Shown piece by piece: positions 1 through 10,282 of a DNA stretch of 64,000 bases (the stretch's first letter is position 1; every line of letters starts with the position of its first letter). A program made the translations under genes and the position numbers. Where the stretch lies: NCBI GenBank assembly GCA_002305165.1, contig DBQI01000065.1, positions 221,329-285,328 on the forward strand, in the 5' to 3' direction. This DNA comes from Armatimonadetes bacterium UBA1398 (GTDB lineage: Bacteria; Armatimonadota; Zipacnadia; UBA1398). Under the pieces are notes generated by a model, which worked only from the letters and a program-made list of their open reading frames with translations, searched no databases and was not told the DNA's origin.

Positions 1-78
1 GCCGCTGCCGCCAAGAAGCCCGCTGCGGCGAAGAAGCCCGCTGCTGCCGCCAAGAAGCCCGCTGCCAAGAAGAAGTAG
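1..78 (+). CDS. C-terminal tail of a Lys/Ala/Pro-rich protein (5' end outside window)
   Basis: Frame 1 reads from the window edge to a TAG at 76-78. The 25 visible residues consist only of Ala, Lys and Pro in repeated AAAKKP-like units, ending in KKK. Such basic low-complexity tails are typical of bacterial histone-H1-like proteins, of extended HU/DNA-binding proteins and of some ribosomal or RNA-binding proteins. The body of the protein lies upstream, so its function cannot be assigned. The repetition at DNA level (gccgct/aagaagccc units) is codon repetition of this tail rather than a separate repeat element. Confidence 0.6.
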   Translation, partial: AAAAKKPAAAKKPAAAAKKPAAKKK

Positions 79-205
79 ACTTCCCGCCGAGTGCGGGCGA
101 CAGGTCGGAACTTGTCGAAGGCCCTGGTGCAGGCGCACAGGGCCTTCATCCTGGATGGCCCTCGTGCGGGGAGGGACCGTCCGTCCATACTGCGAACCCG
201 CCCGC

Positions 206-3200
206 ATGGTGACCCGAGTTCTAGCGATCGCGGTACTCACTCTCTCCAGCGCGGCAAGCGTCTGCGCGGACATCGGCGAGCCTACGTGGCTCATCGCTCG
301 CCATGCCCAGGCGTTGCCCGTGGTTGACGGCGACCTCGGTGACCCGGTCTGGGCCCAAGCCCCTGTGAGCGACACATGGCGCGTGATTCAGCCTGGAACG
401 GCGACGACTGGCCCCGTGCTTCGTGCCGCGTGGACGGCCGAGGAGCTGATTCTCGCCCTTGAGACACCGACGGTGGCCGAGGTGGCGCTCGTGATCGATC
501 CCGATCGCGATCTGCGGGGCGGGGTGGTCATTCGGCTGTCGCAAGTCGGCTACCTCGGCATGGAGTTGGTGGCTCCGCCTGGGCCTATCGGCTTTCGTGA
601 GGACTCCGTGCGAGCGGCGGTTGCGGCGACGGTGGCGGGCTGGAGCGCTGAGGTTGCCCTTCCGTGGGCCGCTCTCGGTCTATCGCCGGAGCGCGTCGGC
701 GTGATCGGCTTCGATGCAGTACTGCGCGGCGCGGAGGGGCAGGGCTCGGCTCGATGGTCGACCGCCGGGACTACCGCCGATCCCGACCTCGCCGCGGTTG
801 GCGCCCTCGTGCTCGATGACAACCCCGTGCGCCTGGAGCGCGTTACATGGGGTGGATTGCACCTTGACCAGGGACGAGTCGAGGCGGTCATCCGGAACGC
901 GGGTCCCACCAAGGCCAACCTCAGCGTCGACCTCGAGACGGCCAGCCCCTACGCGCAGCCCGAGCGATCGAGCCAAGTGGTGTTCCTTGCGCCGTACCAA
1001 CGTCTCACGGTGAGCCTTCCCGTCCGCTCCTCCATGCCCGGCCGGGGGCGCCTGTCGGTCCGGCTGCGCGAGGGAGGCGCAGGGGGCCGAACGCTCTTCC
1101 GCGGGGTCGCGAAGTATACGAGCGATGACCGCTTCCGAGTGGAGGGCATCGGGTGGCTGAGTCTCTCTCTGAAGCACAGGCTGGCGGGTCGCACACCGAT
1201 TGAGGCACGGCTCCAAGCCGTGGAGTGCCGGCCCCACCCGGCCAGCCAGCCGCCCGTGGTCCTGGAGACCTCCCTGGTGGGTCCCCTGGGCCCCGGAGAG
1301 CGGCGACAGTTCATCGAGCGCCGGAACCTTGAGGCAATCGAGCTAGCCACCTTGCAGCATCGCTTCGCCTACCGTTCCGAGGACCTCCTGGCGGGCGATT
1401 ACGCGGTGGAGGTCGTCGTGCTCAGAGGCGATACCGCCCTGGCGGCAGCGCGTCACCTGGTTCGCGTCTCTCAGCTCACGGAGAGGAGCCTGGGGATCAC
1501 GCCCCCAACGGAGACGCTGGAGTCCCTGCAGATGGGCGCGGCCAGTGCGCCGCCGACGGATGCCGTCCGCCGCGGGACAGCGGCACTCGTTTATCGACTC
1601 GGTCGCGCATGGCAGCTCTACGAGCGAGCGGATGTTTCCACGCCGGACGCGCTGAGGGAGCGGTACGCTGCCATCCGCGCCGAGGCGGCGGAGGCAGAAC
1701 GCGTCGCCAGTCATCTCAGGGCGGGAGAGCGACCCTATGGCAAGGAGTCCGGCGTCTTCCTGATGGCCCATTGGTCGGAGGTCGACGACACTGCCCAGCC
1801 GTACGGCCTCTATGTGCCGGACACCTACGCGGACACCCGCGGCGCCGGGCTGGTGCTGGTGCTCCATGGGTATGACGGGGGCAACTCGGGCTTCGGCTTC
1901 CCCACAGACCCCAACGACTCGTACTACCTCTCCGCGCGGGAGCGGGGTTGGCTCGTGGCCTGGCCCTGGGGCCGGGGCAACCAGGACTGGCGCGACTCCG
2001 GGGAGACGGATCTCTACGACCTGATCGAGGAGATCAAAGCTCTCTACAGCGTCGATCCGGCCCGCATCTACCTCGCGGGCATCTCCATGGGAGGACGCGG
2101 AGTGTGGCACCACGCTGCTCGGCGGCCCGATGTGTGGGCGGGGGTGGTGCCGATCGCGGGAGCGTCATCGGGCCAAGTGTGGACGGTGTGGGAGGAGGAG
2201 CGGCTGGCACCCAATCTCAGGAACCTCCCCTCCTACATCCTCCATGGGGCCAAGGACGACGTGGTGCCGGTCGAGGATGCTCGCACGATGTACAGGAGCC
2301 TGATGGAGCTCGGTTACCCGGTGGAGTACGAGGAGCATCCAACGCGGGGCCATGAGGGGTTTGGCGACGCCATCCCGCGCGTGTTCCAGTGGATGGATGA
2401 ACACCGACTGGATCCCTGGCCCCGGCATGTGACCTATGCCACGGAGTGGCTCCGCTGGGCGAAGGCGTACTGGGTCGTGATCGAGGGGCTGGCGGCTTCG
2501 GGACGACTTTCGCAGGTCGATGCCCGGTTGGAGGGCGGCAATCGCCTAGCGGTCGCTACTGACGGCATCACGGCATTCGGACTCGAGCTCTCGGGCCACC
2601 CCGACGTGGACATGAGGGCGCCGCTGCACCTCGAGGTCGACGGCGCTCCCGCGTGGAGTGGGTTCCTGCCACCGAGGGGCGATCTGCACTTCGTCCGTCG
2701 CGACGGTGAGTGGGTCGAGGCGCCCGCCTCCCTGCTGGGAGCGGACGATCCCCCCGTGAAGAGCCGGTACGTATCGGGCCCCATGCGGCGCGTCTTCTGC
2801 GAGCCCTTCTCTCTGGTCTACGGCACACACGGATGGGATGACGCTCGACTCCTCGCGTCCTATACCATGGCGCGAAACACGGCCGAGCGATGGGAGTGGT
2901 GGATGTGGGGGCAGGTGGATCCCAGGCCCGACACAGAGCTGGGCTCAGAGGAACTCGGGCGGGGCGGACTCCTCGTGTACGGAGGCCCCGACATGAACGT
3001 CGTGGCCAGGGGATTGACGGTGCCCGCTGGCTGGGACCCGGGCGCGATCGTGAAGTCCGCGGAACCCAATCCTTGGAACCAGCGGTACCTCGGCGCCGTC
3101 TTCGCCGCACCCGATGCCGATACGCTGCACGGGATTGGGACGTTGGGCGAGCTGTGGCCCCTACCGGCGGTACCCTTCGCCGCCCAAGACGCTGACTTCC

Positions 3201-3775
3201 AGGTAGCCCAGGCCGACGGTGAGGGCCGTTTGCGGCCCACCGCCGAGGGATCGTACGATGCGGCCTGGGGTGTGCCCGACCTGGCCCCTGGCGTGTGGGT
3301 CTTCAGCGACCACCACTGGCGTGCCAGCCACTTGGCGGACGAGGGTTGGACCGAGGCGACCTACGATGACAGCGCCTGGCAGGCGCCCATCGTCCGCCTG
3401 CGCAAGGAGTTCGACGATAGCTGCTGGCACTACGCGGCCATCCACAAGTACGGACGCCTCGCCCAGTCCTTCGAGCATCCCGCGATGGCCCTGTCGCTGC
3501 GCGATGACGAGTCGACCTGGCAGCATGTGACCCACTTCAGGCGTGTGTTCAATCTCGATAGAGCTCCCTCGGCGGCCAATCTGCGGGTGTACCTCGATGA
3601 TGAGGGCGAGGTCTACCTCAACGGCAGCCTGGCCGCCTCATTGAGCGTGGATGATCGGGTCACCGATCTCGACGTCACCCCCTGGCTGCGCGAGGGCCTA
3701 AATGTGATGGCCATCCAGCTCCGCAACAGGGAGTACGATGAGTGCCTATGCCTTGAGCTCCATGTGGCGCCGTGA
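206..3775 (+). CDS. Large secreted protein with central alpha/beta-hydrolase (esterase-like) domain
   Basis: This 1,189-residue protein starts at the ATG at 206, which opens a clear signal peptide (MVTRVLAIAVLTLSSAASVCA). The in-frame start at 155 would put 17 non-signal residues ahead of it. The N-terminal third looks like beta-sandwich, with a DOMON/CBM9-like 'vDGdlgDpvW' opening. The centre is an alpha/beta hydrolase of the dienelactone hydrolase/feruloyl-esterase type: HGYDGG oxyanion region, nucleophile elbow GISMGG (Ser about 627), acid in GAKDD (Asp about 684/685) and His about 716 in RGHEG. The C-terminus resembles a galactose-binding-like sandwich (YLDDEGEVYLNG, then LREGLNVMAIQL). 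It probably acts outside the cytoplasm on an ester-decorated polysaccharide. That substrate is inference from the secretion signal and the glycosidases elsewhere in the window. Confidence 0.75.
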   Translation: MVTRVLAIAVLTLSSAASVCADIGEPTWLIARHAQALPVVDGDLGDPVWAQAPVSDTWRVIQPGTATTGPVLRAAWTAEELILALETPTVAEVALVIDPDRDLRGGVVIRLSQVGYLGMELVAPPGPIGFREDSVRAAVAATVAGWSAEVALPWAALGLSPERVGVIGFDAVLRGAEGQGSARWSTAGTTADPDLAAVGALVLDDNPVRLERVTWGGLHLDQGRVEAVIRNAGPTKANLSVDLETASPYAQPERSSQVVFLAPYQRLTVSLPVRSSMPGRGRLSVRLREGGAGGRTLFRGVAKYTSDDRFRVEGIGWLSLSLKHRLAGRTPIEARLQAVECRPHPASQPPVVLETSLVGPLGPGERRQFIERRNLEAIELATLQHRFAYRSEDLLAGDYAVEVVVLRGDTALAAARHLVRVSQLTERSLGITPPTETLESLQMGAASAPPTDAVRRGTAALVYRLGRAWQLYERADVSTPDALRERYAAIRAEAAEAERVASHLRAGERPYGKESGVFLMAHWSEVDDTAQPYGLYVPDTYADTRGAGLVLVLHGYDGGNSGFGFPTDPNDSYYLSARERGWLVAWPWGRGNQDWRDSGETDLYDLIEEIKALYSVDPARIYLAGISMGGRGVWHHAARRPDVWAGVVPIAGASSGQVWTVWEEERLAPNLRNLPSYILHGAKDDVVPVEDARTMYRSLMELGYPVEYEEHPTRGHEGFGDAIPRVFQWMDEHRLDPWPRHVTYATEWLRWAKAYWVVIEGLAASGRLSQVDARLEGGNRLAVATDGITAFGLELSGHPDVDMRAPLHLEVDGAPAWSGFLPPRGDLHFVRRDGEWVEAPASLLGADDPPVKSRYVSGPMRRVFCEPFSLVYGTHGWDDARLLASYTMARNTAERWEWWMWGQVDPRPDTELGSEELGRGGLLVYGGPDMNVVARGLTVPAGWDPGAIVKSAEPNPWNQRYLGAVFAAPDADTLHGIGTLGELWPLPAVPFAAQDADFQVAQADGEGRLRPTAEGSYDAAWGVPDLAPGVWVFSDHHWRASHLADEGWTEATYDDSAWQAPIVRLRKEFDDSCWHYAAIHKYGRLAQSFEHPAMALSLRDDESTWQHVTHFRRVFNLDRAPSAANLRVYLDDEGEVYLNGSLAASLSVDDRVTDLDVTPWLREGLNVMAIQLRNREYDECLCLELHVAP

Positions 3776-3920
3776 GGGGCATCACGGCTGCGCGGCGTCT
3801 TGACGATGCTCTGGGGCCGCTCCTACAATCCTTCGTCGCAGCGCCATCGCGCGGAGGAGTAGGACGCTGCCGTGTGGAAGGTCTTGTTTCGCGAAGCGAC
3901 CACTCCTCGGGAGGCTCCTC

Positions 3921-5087
<1,167 letters not shown>

Positions 5088-5111
5088 GGGCGCTCTCCGT
5101 GGTACTACCCT

Positions 5112-6167
5112 ATGGGAGCCAAGCCGGCAGGAGTCAACAACCGACACCTGGCTCTGGTCGACGACGAAGAAGAGGACGTGTACGAGGGCGAGGAGATGGA
5201 GTTCCTCGACCACCTCGAGGAGTTCCGCGTCCGCCTCATTCGTATGGTCGTCTATGTTGTCGTGGCTGCCATCGTGTGCATCGCCATCGCGGGCGGCTCA
5301 ATCGTGGACCTAGCCACCCAGCCCATTCGCCGCGCTCTTCCGGAGACCGGCGGCGAGATGCTCATCACCCGCCCCTTCGAGGCGATGGTGACGTGGCTGA
5401 AGGTTGATGCCCTGGCCGGACTCATCATCGCGATGCCCTTCGTGGGCTACGAGCTATGGGGGTTCATCGCGCCCGCGCTATCGCGCCGCGAGCGCAGACT
5501 GGCTAGCACCATCGTCCTCGCGTGTCCGGGGCTGTTCATCGCGGGGGCGCTATTCATCTACTTCGTCTTCCCCTTGGCACTGAAGTTCCTCATCAGTTTC
5601 GCGGCCTTCTTCCCAGACACCAAGGTCATGCTGAATCCCAAGGAGACCATCGGGATGATGCTGACCCTTATGCTCGGCATGGGCTTGGTCTTCCAGATGC
5701 CAGTGGTCATCGCCGCCCTGGCGAAGTTCGGGGTTGTGACCGCCAGGGGGCTGTTGACCGTCTGGCGCCACGCCATCGTCGTGATCGTCATCGTCGCCGC
5801 CATTCTGACGCCCACCTGGGATCCCGTGAATCTCGCGATCGTCTCGGGCCCCATGGTTCTCCTCTACTTCTCGTCCGCGGGAATAGCCGCTCTCATCGAG
5901 CGGTCGGACCGCAAGCGCGAGGAGCGGCGGCGGCGCAGGCAGCAGGAGTTGGAGCTTCTGGCTCAGGCCGATGATGAGGACGTGGACTGGGAAGACGAGG
6001 AGTTCGAGGCCCTGGGGGAGACCCAGGAGACGGCGCCGCAGCCGGAACTTCCTCCTTCCGATGCAACCGAAGAGACTCGACAAGGTGTTCCTGACGGCGA
6101 CGCTGAGGGTCCGGACGCTCCTGAAGCGCATGAGGATCCCCCGGCGGACCGACTCAACACGGACTAG
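5112..6167 (+). CDS. tatC: Twin-arginine translocase subunit TatC
   Basis: TatC is the polytopic receptor of the Tat pathway, which binds twin-arginine signal peptides of folded proteins. The conserved first cytoplasmic motif is present (DHLEEFRVRLIR, about residues 35-46). It is followed by six hydrophobic segments, with the typical RPFEAM and FVGYELWGFIAPAL loops and an EKR-like RRERR turn. At 351 residues it is about 90 longer than usual, because it carries a ~35-residue acidic N-terminus and a ~100-residue highly charged, Glu/Asp-rich C-terminal tail. No tatA is adjacent. A client is visible nearby: the Gfo/Idh/MocA protein at 15.3-16.6 kb has an RRSFLRR signal. It ends three bases before the helicase start. 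Confidence 0.95.
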   Translation: MGAKPAGVNNRHLALVDDEEEDVYEGEEMEFLDHLEEFRVRLIRMVVYVVVAAIVCIAIAGGSIVDLATQPIRRALPETGGEMLITRPFEAMVTWLKVDALAGLIIAMPFVGYELWGFIAPALSRRERRLASTIVLACPGLFIAGALFIYFVFPLALKFLISFAAFFPDTKVMLNPKETIGMMLTLMLGMGLVFQMPVVIAALAKFGVVTARGLLTVWRHAIVVIVIVAAILTPTWDPVNLAIVSGPMVLLYFSSAGIAALIERSDRKREERRRRRQQELELLAQADDEDVDWEDEEFEALGETQETAPQPELPPSDATEETRQGVPDGDAEGPDAPEAHEDPPADRLNTD

Positions 6168-6170
6168 ACA

Positions 6171-8555
6171 GTGGACGCAGAGGCCTTCCTCGATAGGCTC
6201 CGACGGGATCGGAAGATTCCGGGCGGACTTGCGGCTCAGTGGCGCACCCCTCCTCGCGAGGCGACTTACGAACCCGTCCCCCGCGATCTGCCTGCCGACC
6301 TCCTCGATGCGCTGGACCGGGAGGGGCTCACCCGCCTCTACTCGCACCAGGCGCAAGCCCTCGGTCTGGCCGCTGCGGGCCGGAACTTCGTCATGGTCAC
6401 CGGGACTGCCAGCGGCAAGACGCTCTGCTACAACCTCCCGACTCTGCGCCGACTCTTCACGCGGCGAACTGCGCGGGCGCTGTACCTCTACCCCACTAAG
6501 GCCCTCGCGCACGACCAGGCGCGCGCGCTGGAGCGATTGCTCGGTCCCGACTCGCCGCTGCGGGTCGCCGCCTATGACGGTGATACGGCGGGCGCCCTAC
6601 GGCCCGGAGTCCGCCGGCATGCGCACATCGTGCTGAGCAACCCAGACATGCTCCACCTCGCGATCCTGCCGAACCACAAGCTGTGGGCGGAGTTCTTCTC
6701 AAACATCGAGTTCGTCGTGGTCGATGAGCTGCACACCTACCACGGCATCTTCGGCAGCAATGTCGCCCACGTCTTCCGCAGGCTGCGCCGAGTCTGCGAG
6801 AGCTACGGATCCAGTCCGCTCTTCATCGCTTCCTCGGCCACCGTGGCCAACCCCGGCGAACTGGCCTACAGCCTCGTCGGGCTGCCCTTCGAGGTGATCG
6901 ACGAGGACGGAAGCCCCGCAGCGGGCAAGACCGTGGCCGTCTGGAACCCCGTCCTGGCGGGCGAGGAGCCAGGTAGACAGGTAGGCGCCGCCCACGGCGT
7001 TGCCGCGCGGCTCCTGGCGCGGCTCGTCAGGGAGCGGATCCGAACCATTGCCTTCGTTCAAAGCCGCCAGGGGGCTGAGACGCTGCTACTGCGGGCACGC
7101 GGTCTGCTCAAGGCCCACCAGGCCGCCGACTCCATCCTGGCCTACCGCGGGGGGTATCTGCCCGAGGAGCGCCGAGAGATCGAGCGGCAACTCGCCGAGG
7201 GCGACCTGCTCGCGGTCATCTCCACCCCAGCGCTGGAGTTGGGCATCGACATCGGCGCGCTTGAGGCGTGCCTGACGGTCGGCTACCCGGGCACTGTAGC
7301 GAGCCTGTGGCAGCAGGCGGGCCGCGTGGGGCGAGCGGGCGGAGACAGCCTGTTCCTGTTCATTCCTCAGGAGAGCACCCTCGACCAGTACCTGGCGCGC
7401 CACCCGGAGCAGTTCGGCCAGCAGTCCGTCGAGCGTGCGACCGCCGACCCCGGCAACCGGTTCATCCTGGGCGCGCACCTTCTTTGCGCCGCCAAGGAGC
7501 TACCGTTCTCTGACGAGGAGGCGATGGGCGTGTGGGAGGGCTGCTCTGAGCTGCCCGAGGTCATCGAGCGCCTGTCCCAAGTCGGCTACCTCGAGAAGCG
7601 CTCCCGCTGGTTCTGTGCGCAGGGCCTGGAGCCTGCGGCAGATACCAGCCTGCGTTCAGCTACAGGCAGGGCCTATGAGATCACCAACGTCGAGACCTCG
7701 GAACTGGTGGGCACTGTGGACGGGGCGATGGCGCTGGTCTACCTCCACCCTGAAGCCATCTACCTGCATCAGGGCCGGAAGTACCTCGTACAGGATCTCG
7801 ATGAGGAGCGGCGCGAGGCCCGGGTCCGACCGAGTGACGCACCCTACACGACGACCCCGCGCATCGCGGCTGAGACCGAGGTCATCGAGGAACTGGCTGC
7901 CGCGCCGTCCGGCCAGGCTCGCGCGATCTACGCCGAGATGACGCTCACCACCACCCTCATCGGTTACACCGTCGTGCCGGACTTCGGCAGGGGCGAGCGG
8001 CAAGGGGTTGAGCTGGTGCTGCCGCCCAACGCCATGGAGACCACGGGGATCATCTTTGCCTTCAGTCCCTCGACGCGCCAGTGGCTGGAGGAGCGAGGCC
8101 GGGACGCGCTTGGATCGCTTCACGCCTTCGAGCACGCGGCTGTCGGTGTCATGCCGCTGCTCTGCTCCTGCGGGCCGCACGATGTCATGGGGTACTCGAT
8201 CCTCCTGGATGCCCATACGGCGGGTCCGGTCGTGTGTCTGGCGGACAATCACCCGGGCGGGGTGGGGATCGCCGAGTCAGCCTTCGAGCGGCGCGATGAA
8301 CTCCTGGCGATGATAGGTCGGGCCATCTCGGAGTGCCCGTGCCCCGACGGCTGCCCTGGATGTGTTCAGCAGCCGAGCTGTGGGTCTGACAACCGGCCGC
8401 TGGACAAGGCGGGCGCGCTCGATGTCTTAGCCCTCTGTCTCGGTCAAGCGTCCCAGCCTGCGGGTGCGGGCGGTGTGCACGAGGACGTGGAAGCAGAACC
8501 TCGGCAGGGCGATGAGGCGGGGCAGCCGCCGCGGATCCTGGGCCACGCGCCATAG
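6171..8555 (+). CDS. DEAD/DEAH-box helicase with C-terminal Cys-cluster (DUF1998/Hrq1-YprA-like)
   Basis: A 794-residue superfamily-2 helicase starting with GTG three bases after tatC, so probably co-transcribed. The Q-motif region (YSHQAQAL), motif I GTASGKT (78-84), motif II DELH (about 185), motif III SSATV, and motifs V/VI (STPALELGIDIG, QQAGRVGRAG) are all present. The C-terminus holds the four-Cys signature of the MZB/DUF1998 domain (CPCPDGCPGC followed by a Cys about 7 residues later; about 721-738), a metal-binding hallmark of the Hrq1/MrfA group. MrfA-type helicases act in repair of mitomycin-type DNA damage; extending that role to this protein is inference. The last ~43 codons overlap the convergent gene on the other strand. 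Confidence 0.88.
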   Translation: MDAEAFLDRLRRDRKIPGGLAAQWRTPPREATYEPVPRDLPADLLDALDREGLTRLYSHQAQALGLAAAGRNFVMVTGTASGKTLCYNLPTLRRLFTRRTARALYLYPTKALAHDQARALERLLGPDSPLRVAAYDGDTAGALRPGVRRHAHIVLSNPDMLHLAILPNHKLWAEFFSNIEFVVVDELHTYHGIFGSNVAHVFRRLRRVCESYGSSPLFIASSATVANPGELAYSLVGLPFEVIDEDGSPAAGKTVAVWNPVLAGEEPGRQVGAAHGVAARLLARLVRERIRTIAFVQSRQGAETLLLRARGLLKAHQAADSILAYRGGYLPEERREIERQLAEGDLLAVISTPALELGIDIGALEACLTVGYPGTVASLWQQAGRVGRAGGDSLFLFIPQESTLDQYLARHPEQFGQQSVERATADPGNRFILGAHLLCAAKELPFSDEEAMGVWEGCSELPEVIERLSQVGYLEKRSRWFCAQGLEPAADTSLRSATGRAYEITNVETSELVGTVDGAMALVYLHPEAIYLHQGRKYLVQDLDEERREARVRPSDAPYTTTPRIAAETEVIEELAAAPSGQARAIYAEMTLTTTLIGYTVVPDFGRGERQGVELVLPPNAMETTGIIFAFSPSTRQWLEERGRDALGSLHAFEHAAVGVMPLLCSCGPHDVMGYSILLDAHTAGPVVCLADNHPGGVGIAESAFERRDELLAMIGRAISECPCPDGCPGCVQQPSCGSDNRPLDKAGALDVLALCLGQASQPAGAGGVHEDVEAEPRQGDEAGQPPRILGHAP

Positions 8556-10253
8556 CCACTCCAGGCCGCAGCGCTGCATCCACCGCGGCGCTCGCTTCAC
8601 CTTCCCTGCGAGCACGTCGAAGGTGCCGCCGACACCGATCGCCACGCCGACGCCAAGGTCGTGGCGATGCCGGTCGATAAAACGCTCCTGGGCGGGCACC
8701 CCGAGACCCACGAACAGCACGCGAGCGCCCGACGCGGCTATCTCCGCGCAGACTGCGGGCTCCTCTGAAGGCTCGAAGTATCCGTGTCGCGCCCCCGCTA
8801 CGGTCAGCTCGCGGAACCGCGCTTCGAGGCGGCCTGCCGCGTGACGAGCCACCTCCGGGGCGGCGCCGAGGAAGTAGACGGGGGCGCCATGGTCGGCGGC
8901 GGCCTCGCAGAGAGCCACGGTGAGGTCGGCGCCGGCGACGCGCTCGGGGAAGGGAGCGCCCAGCAGCCGGGCCGCGAAGAGCGTGCCGGCGCCATCGGGG
9001 GTCACGAGTGAGGCCTTGTCGACGATGGCGCTCAGCTCCGGATCGCTGTTGCAGCGCTCTACGAGCGTGGCGTCGGCGGTAACGATGTGGTGGAGTTGAT
9101 CGCTTCCCGCCCACAGCAGGCCGCGACCGACAGCATCTCGCATGGTCGTGCGGTCGATTCGCACGCCGAGAAGGTCGATCGAAGACGGACCCAGTCCGCG
9201 CGATGCCTGGGCTCTCCAGCCGTACACGACCTGGAAGGTGATGGCGAAACCGAGAGCCCCCACCCCACCTAGGATCAGGAGCACGACGGTCTTCAACACC
9301 CAGGAGCGCTCGATCGCCCAAGTTAGCAGGAGCGCGACCGAGCACAGGTAGATGTGCCACACAAGCAGGAAGTGCACGGCCTGCCGCGCTGTCATGCCTC
9401 GTCGCACCAGTGCCCCGACGAAGGTCACGCGCTCAGCCTCCAGGAGGACGGAGCCTAGGCCGCGAGAGCGATTGAGGGCGATAGCGATGAGGGACGCGAA
9501 CAGGGGCGCCCCCAGGCAGAGGGCTGGGACCACGAGGAACAGGAAGGAAGCATGCTTGACGGCAGCCAGCACGCTCAGGCTGGCGAGGGCGATGCCTGCC
9601 GCCATGCCGCCCCCGATGCCGAAGCGAACTTTGGAGGGTGGCTGGCACCACGCCAGCACCGGCGCTGAGGCGCCTGCGATGGTGAGCCCGAGATGGGTGG
9701 CGGCCGCCACCGAGACGGCATGCTGGCCTGCCATGGCGGCGACGGCGGCGAGTGTCAGGGATGAGAACACGGCTATTCCCGGGACGAGGGCCTCTCCACG
9801 GTTGGACAGGGTGACGAGGAGGGAGACCACGAAGACCCACGCGCAGGTCAGCACTGGGCCCATGAAGCCGAGTTGGACCACGGGTCCGAAGGGTAGCTTG
9901 ATCTCGGTGACCCTCAGACCCGCCGCGACGAGGTAGACGGCGGCCCATACGAGGGCGATGAGTCGCGCGGGTCGCGCGATGGCAACGGGGATCCACTCGG
10001 TGGCGGCGCCAACGAGGAAGAGCACCGACATCGCCACGGCCAGTCCCTTGGCGACGGGGCCGAGATCCCCCACCCCCAACAGCGCCAGAGCCAGCACGAT
10101 CCCGGTGGTCAGAGCTAGCCCCGCGCCGGGGAAGCCCTTCGGTGAGCCGTCGGCATCGAACCGGCGGGCAGGAGCAGCCCACCCGGACGCGGCACACACA
10201 AAGCCCGAGAAGGTGGCGGCCAGCAGGGTCGACAGAACTAGTGGCGTGTCCAA
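8427..10253 (-). CDS. WecG/TagA/CpsF glycosyltransferase fused to a degenerate MraY/WecA-like membrane domain
   Basis: The preferred start is TTG at 10253 (MDTPLVLSTLL), placed 6 nt after a GAGGGG ribosome site; a longer frame reaches 10301 but lacks such a site. This gives 608 residues. Roughly residues 1-350 are about ten hydrophobic segments with the spacing of the MraY/WecA polyprenyl-phosphate sugar-1-P transferases. The final ~235 residues are a WecG/TagA domain (GVRIDRTTM, TPDGAG, AGADL, FLGAAP, GLGVPAQERFI, GVGGTFDVLAGKVKRAP). That domain transfers a ManNAc-type sugar onto a lipid-linked precursor in teichoic acid or exopolysaccharide assembly. The catalytic Asp motifs of MraY/WecA seem to be lost (see findings), so the membrane half may only anchor the enzyme or bind the lipid carrier. 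Confidence 0.85.
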   Translation of the reverse strand: MDTPLVLSTLLAATFSGFVCAASGWAAPARRFDADGSPKGFPGAGLALTTGIVLALALLGVGDLGPVAKGLAVAMSVLFLVGAATEWIPVAIARPARLIALVWAAVYLVAAGLRVTEIKLPFGPVVQLGFMGPVLTCAWVFVVSLLVTLSNRGEALVPGIAVFSSLTLAAVAAMAGQHAVSVAAATHLGLTIAGASAPVLAWCQPPSKVRFGIGGGMAAGIALASLSVLAAVKHASFLFLVVPALCLGAPLFASLIAIALNRSRGLGSVLLEAERVTFVGALVRRGMTARQAVHFLLVWHIYLCSVALLLTWAIERSWVLKTVVLLILGGVGALGFAITFQVVYGWRAQASRGLGPSSIDLLGVRIDRTTMRDAVGRGLLWAGSDQLHHIVTADATLVERCNSDPELSAIVDKASLVTPDGAGTLFAARLLGAPFPERVAGADLTVALCEAAADHGAPVYFLGAAPEVARHAAGRLEARFRELTVAGARHGYFEPSEEPAVCAEIAASGARVLFVGLGVPAQERFIDRHRHDLGVGVAIGVGGTFDVLAGKVKRAPRWMQRCGLEWLWRVAQDPRRLPRLIALPRFCFHVLVHTARTRRLGRLTETEG

Positions 10254-10282
10254 GGCGATCCCCTCGTGAGCACCAGGTTGCC

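Noticed and set aside
1..76. Short tandem repeats that could look like a repeat array
   Set aside because: The periodicity is in codons for an Ala/Lys/Pro tail in one open frame, with no unique spacers, so it is neither CRISPR nor a satellite.
5550..6512. 320-codon minus-strand frame opposite tatC and the helicase start
   Set aside because: It spans two genes with strong motif support and its translation shows low-complexity charged sequence only.
8185..9360. 391-codon minus-strand frame near the WecG fusion
   Set aside because: It is out of frame with the WecG/TagA motifs; the translation is Arg/Pro-rich shadow sequence.
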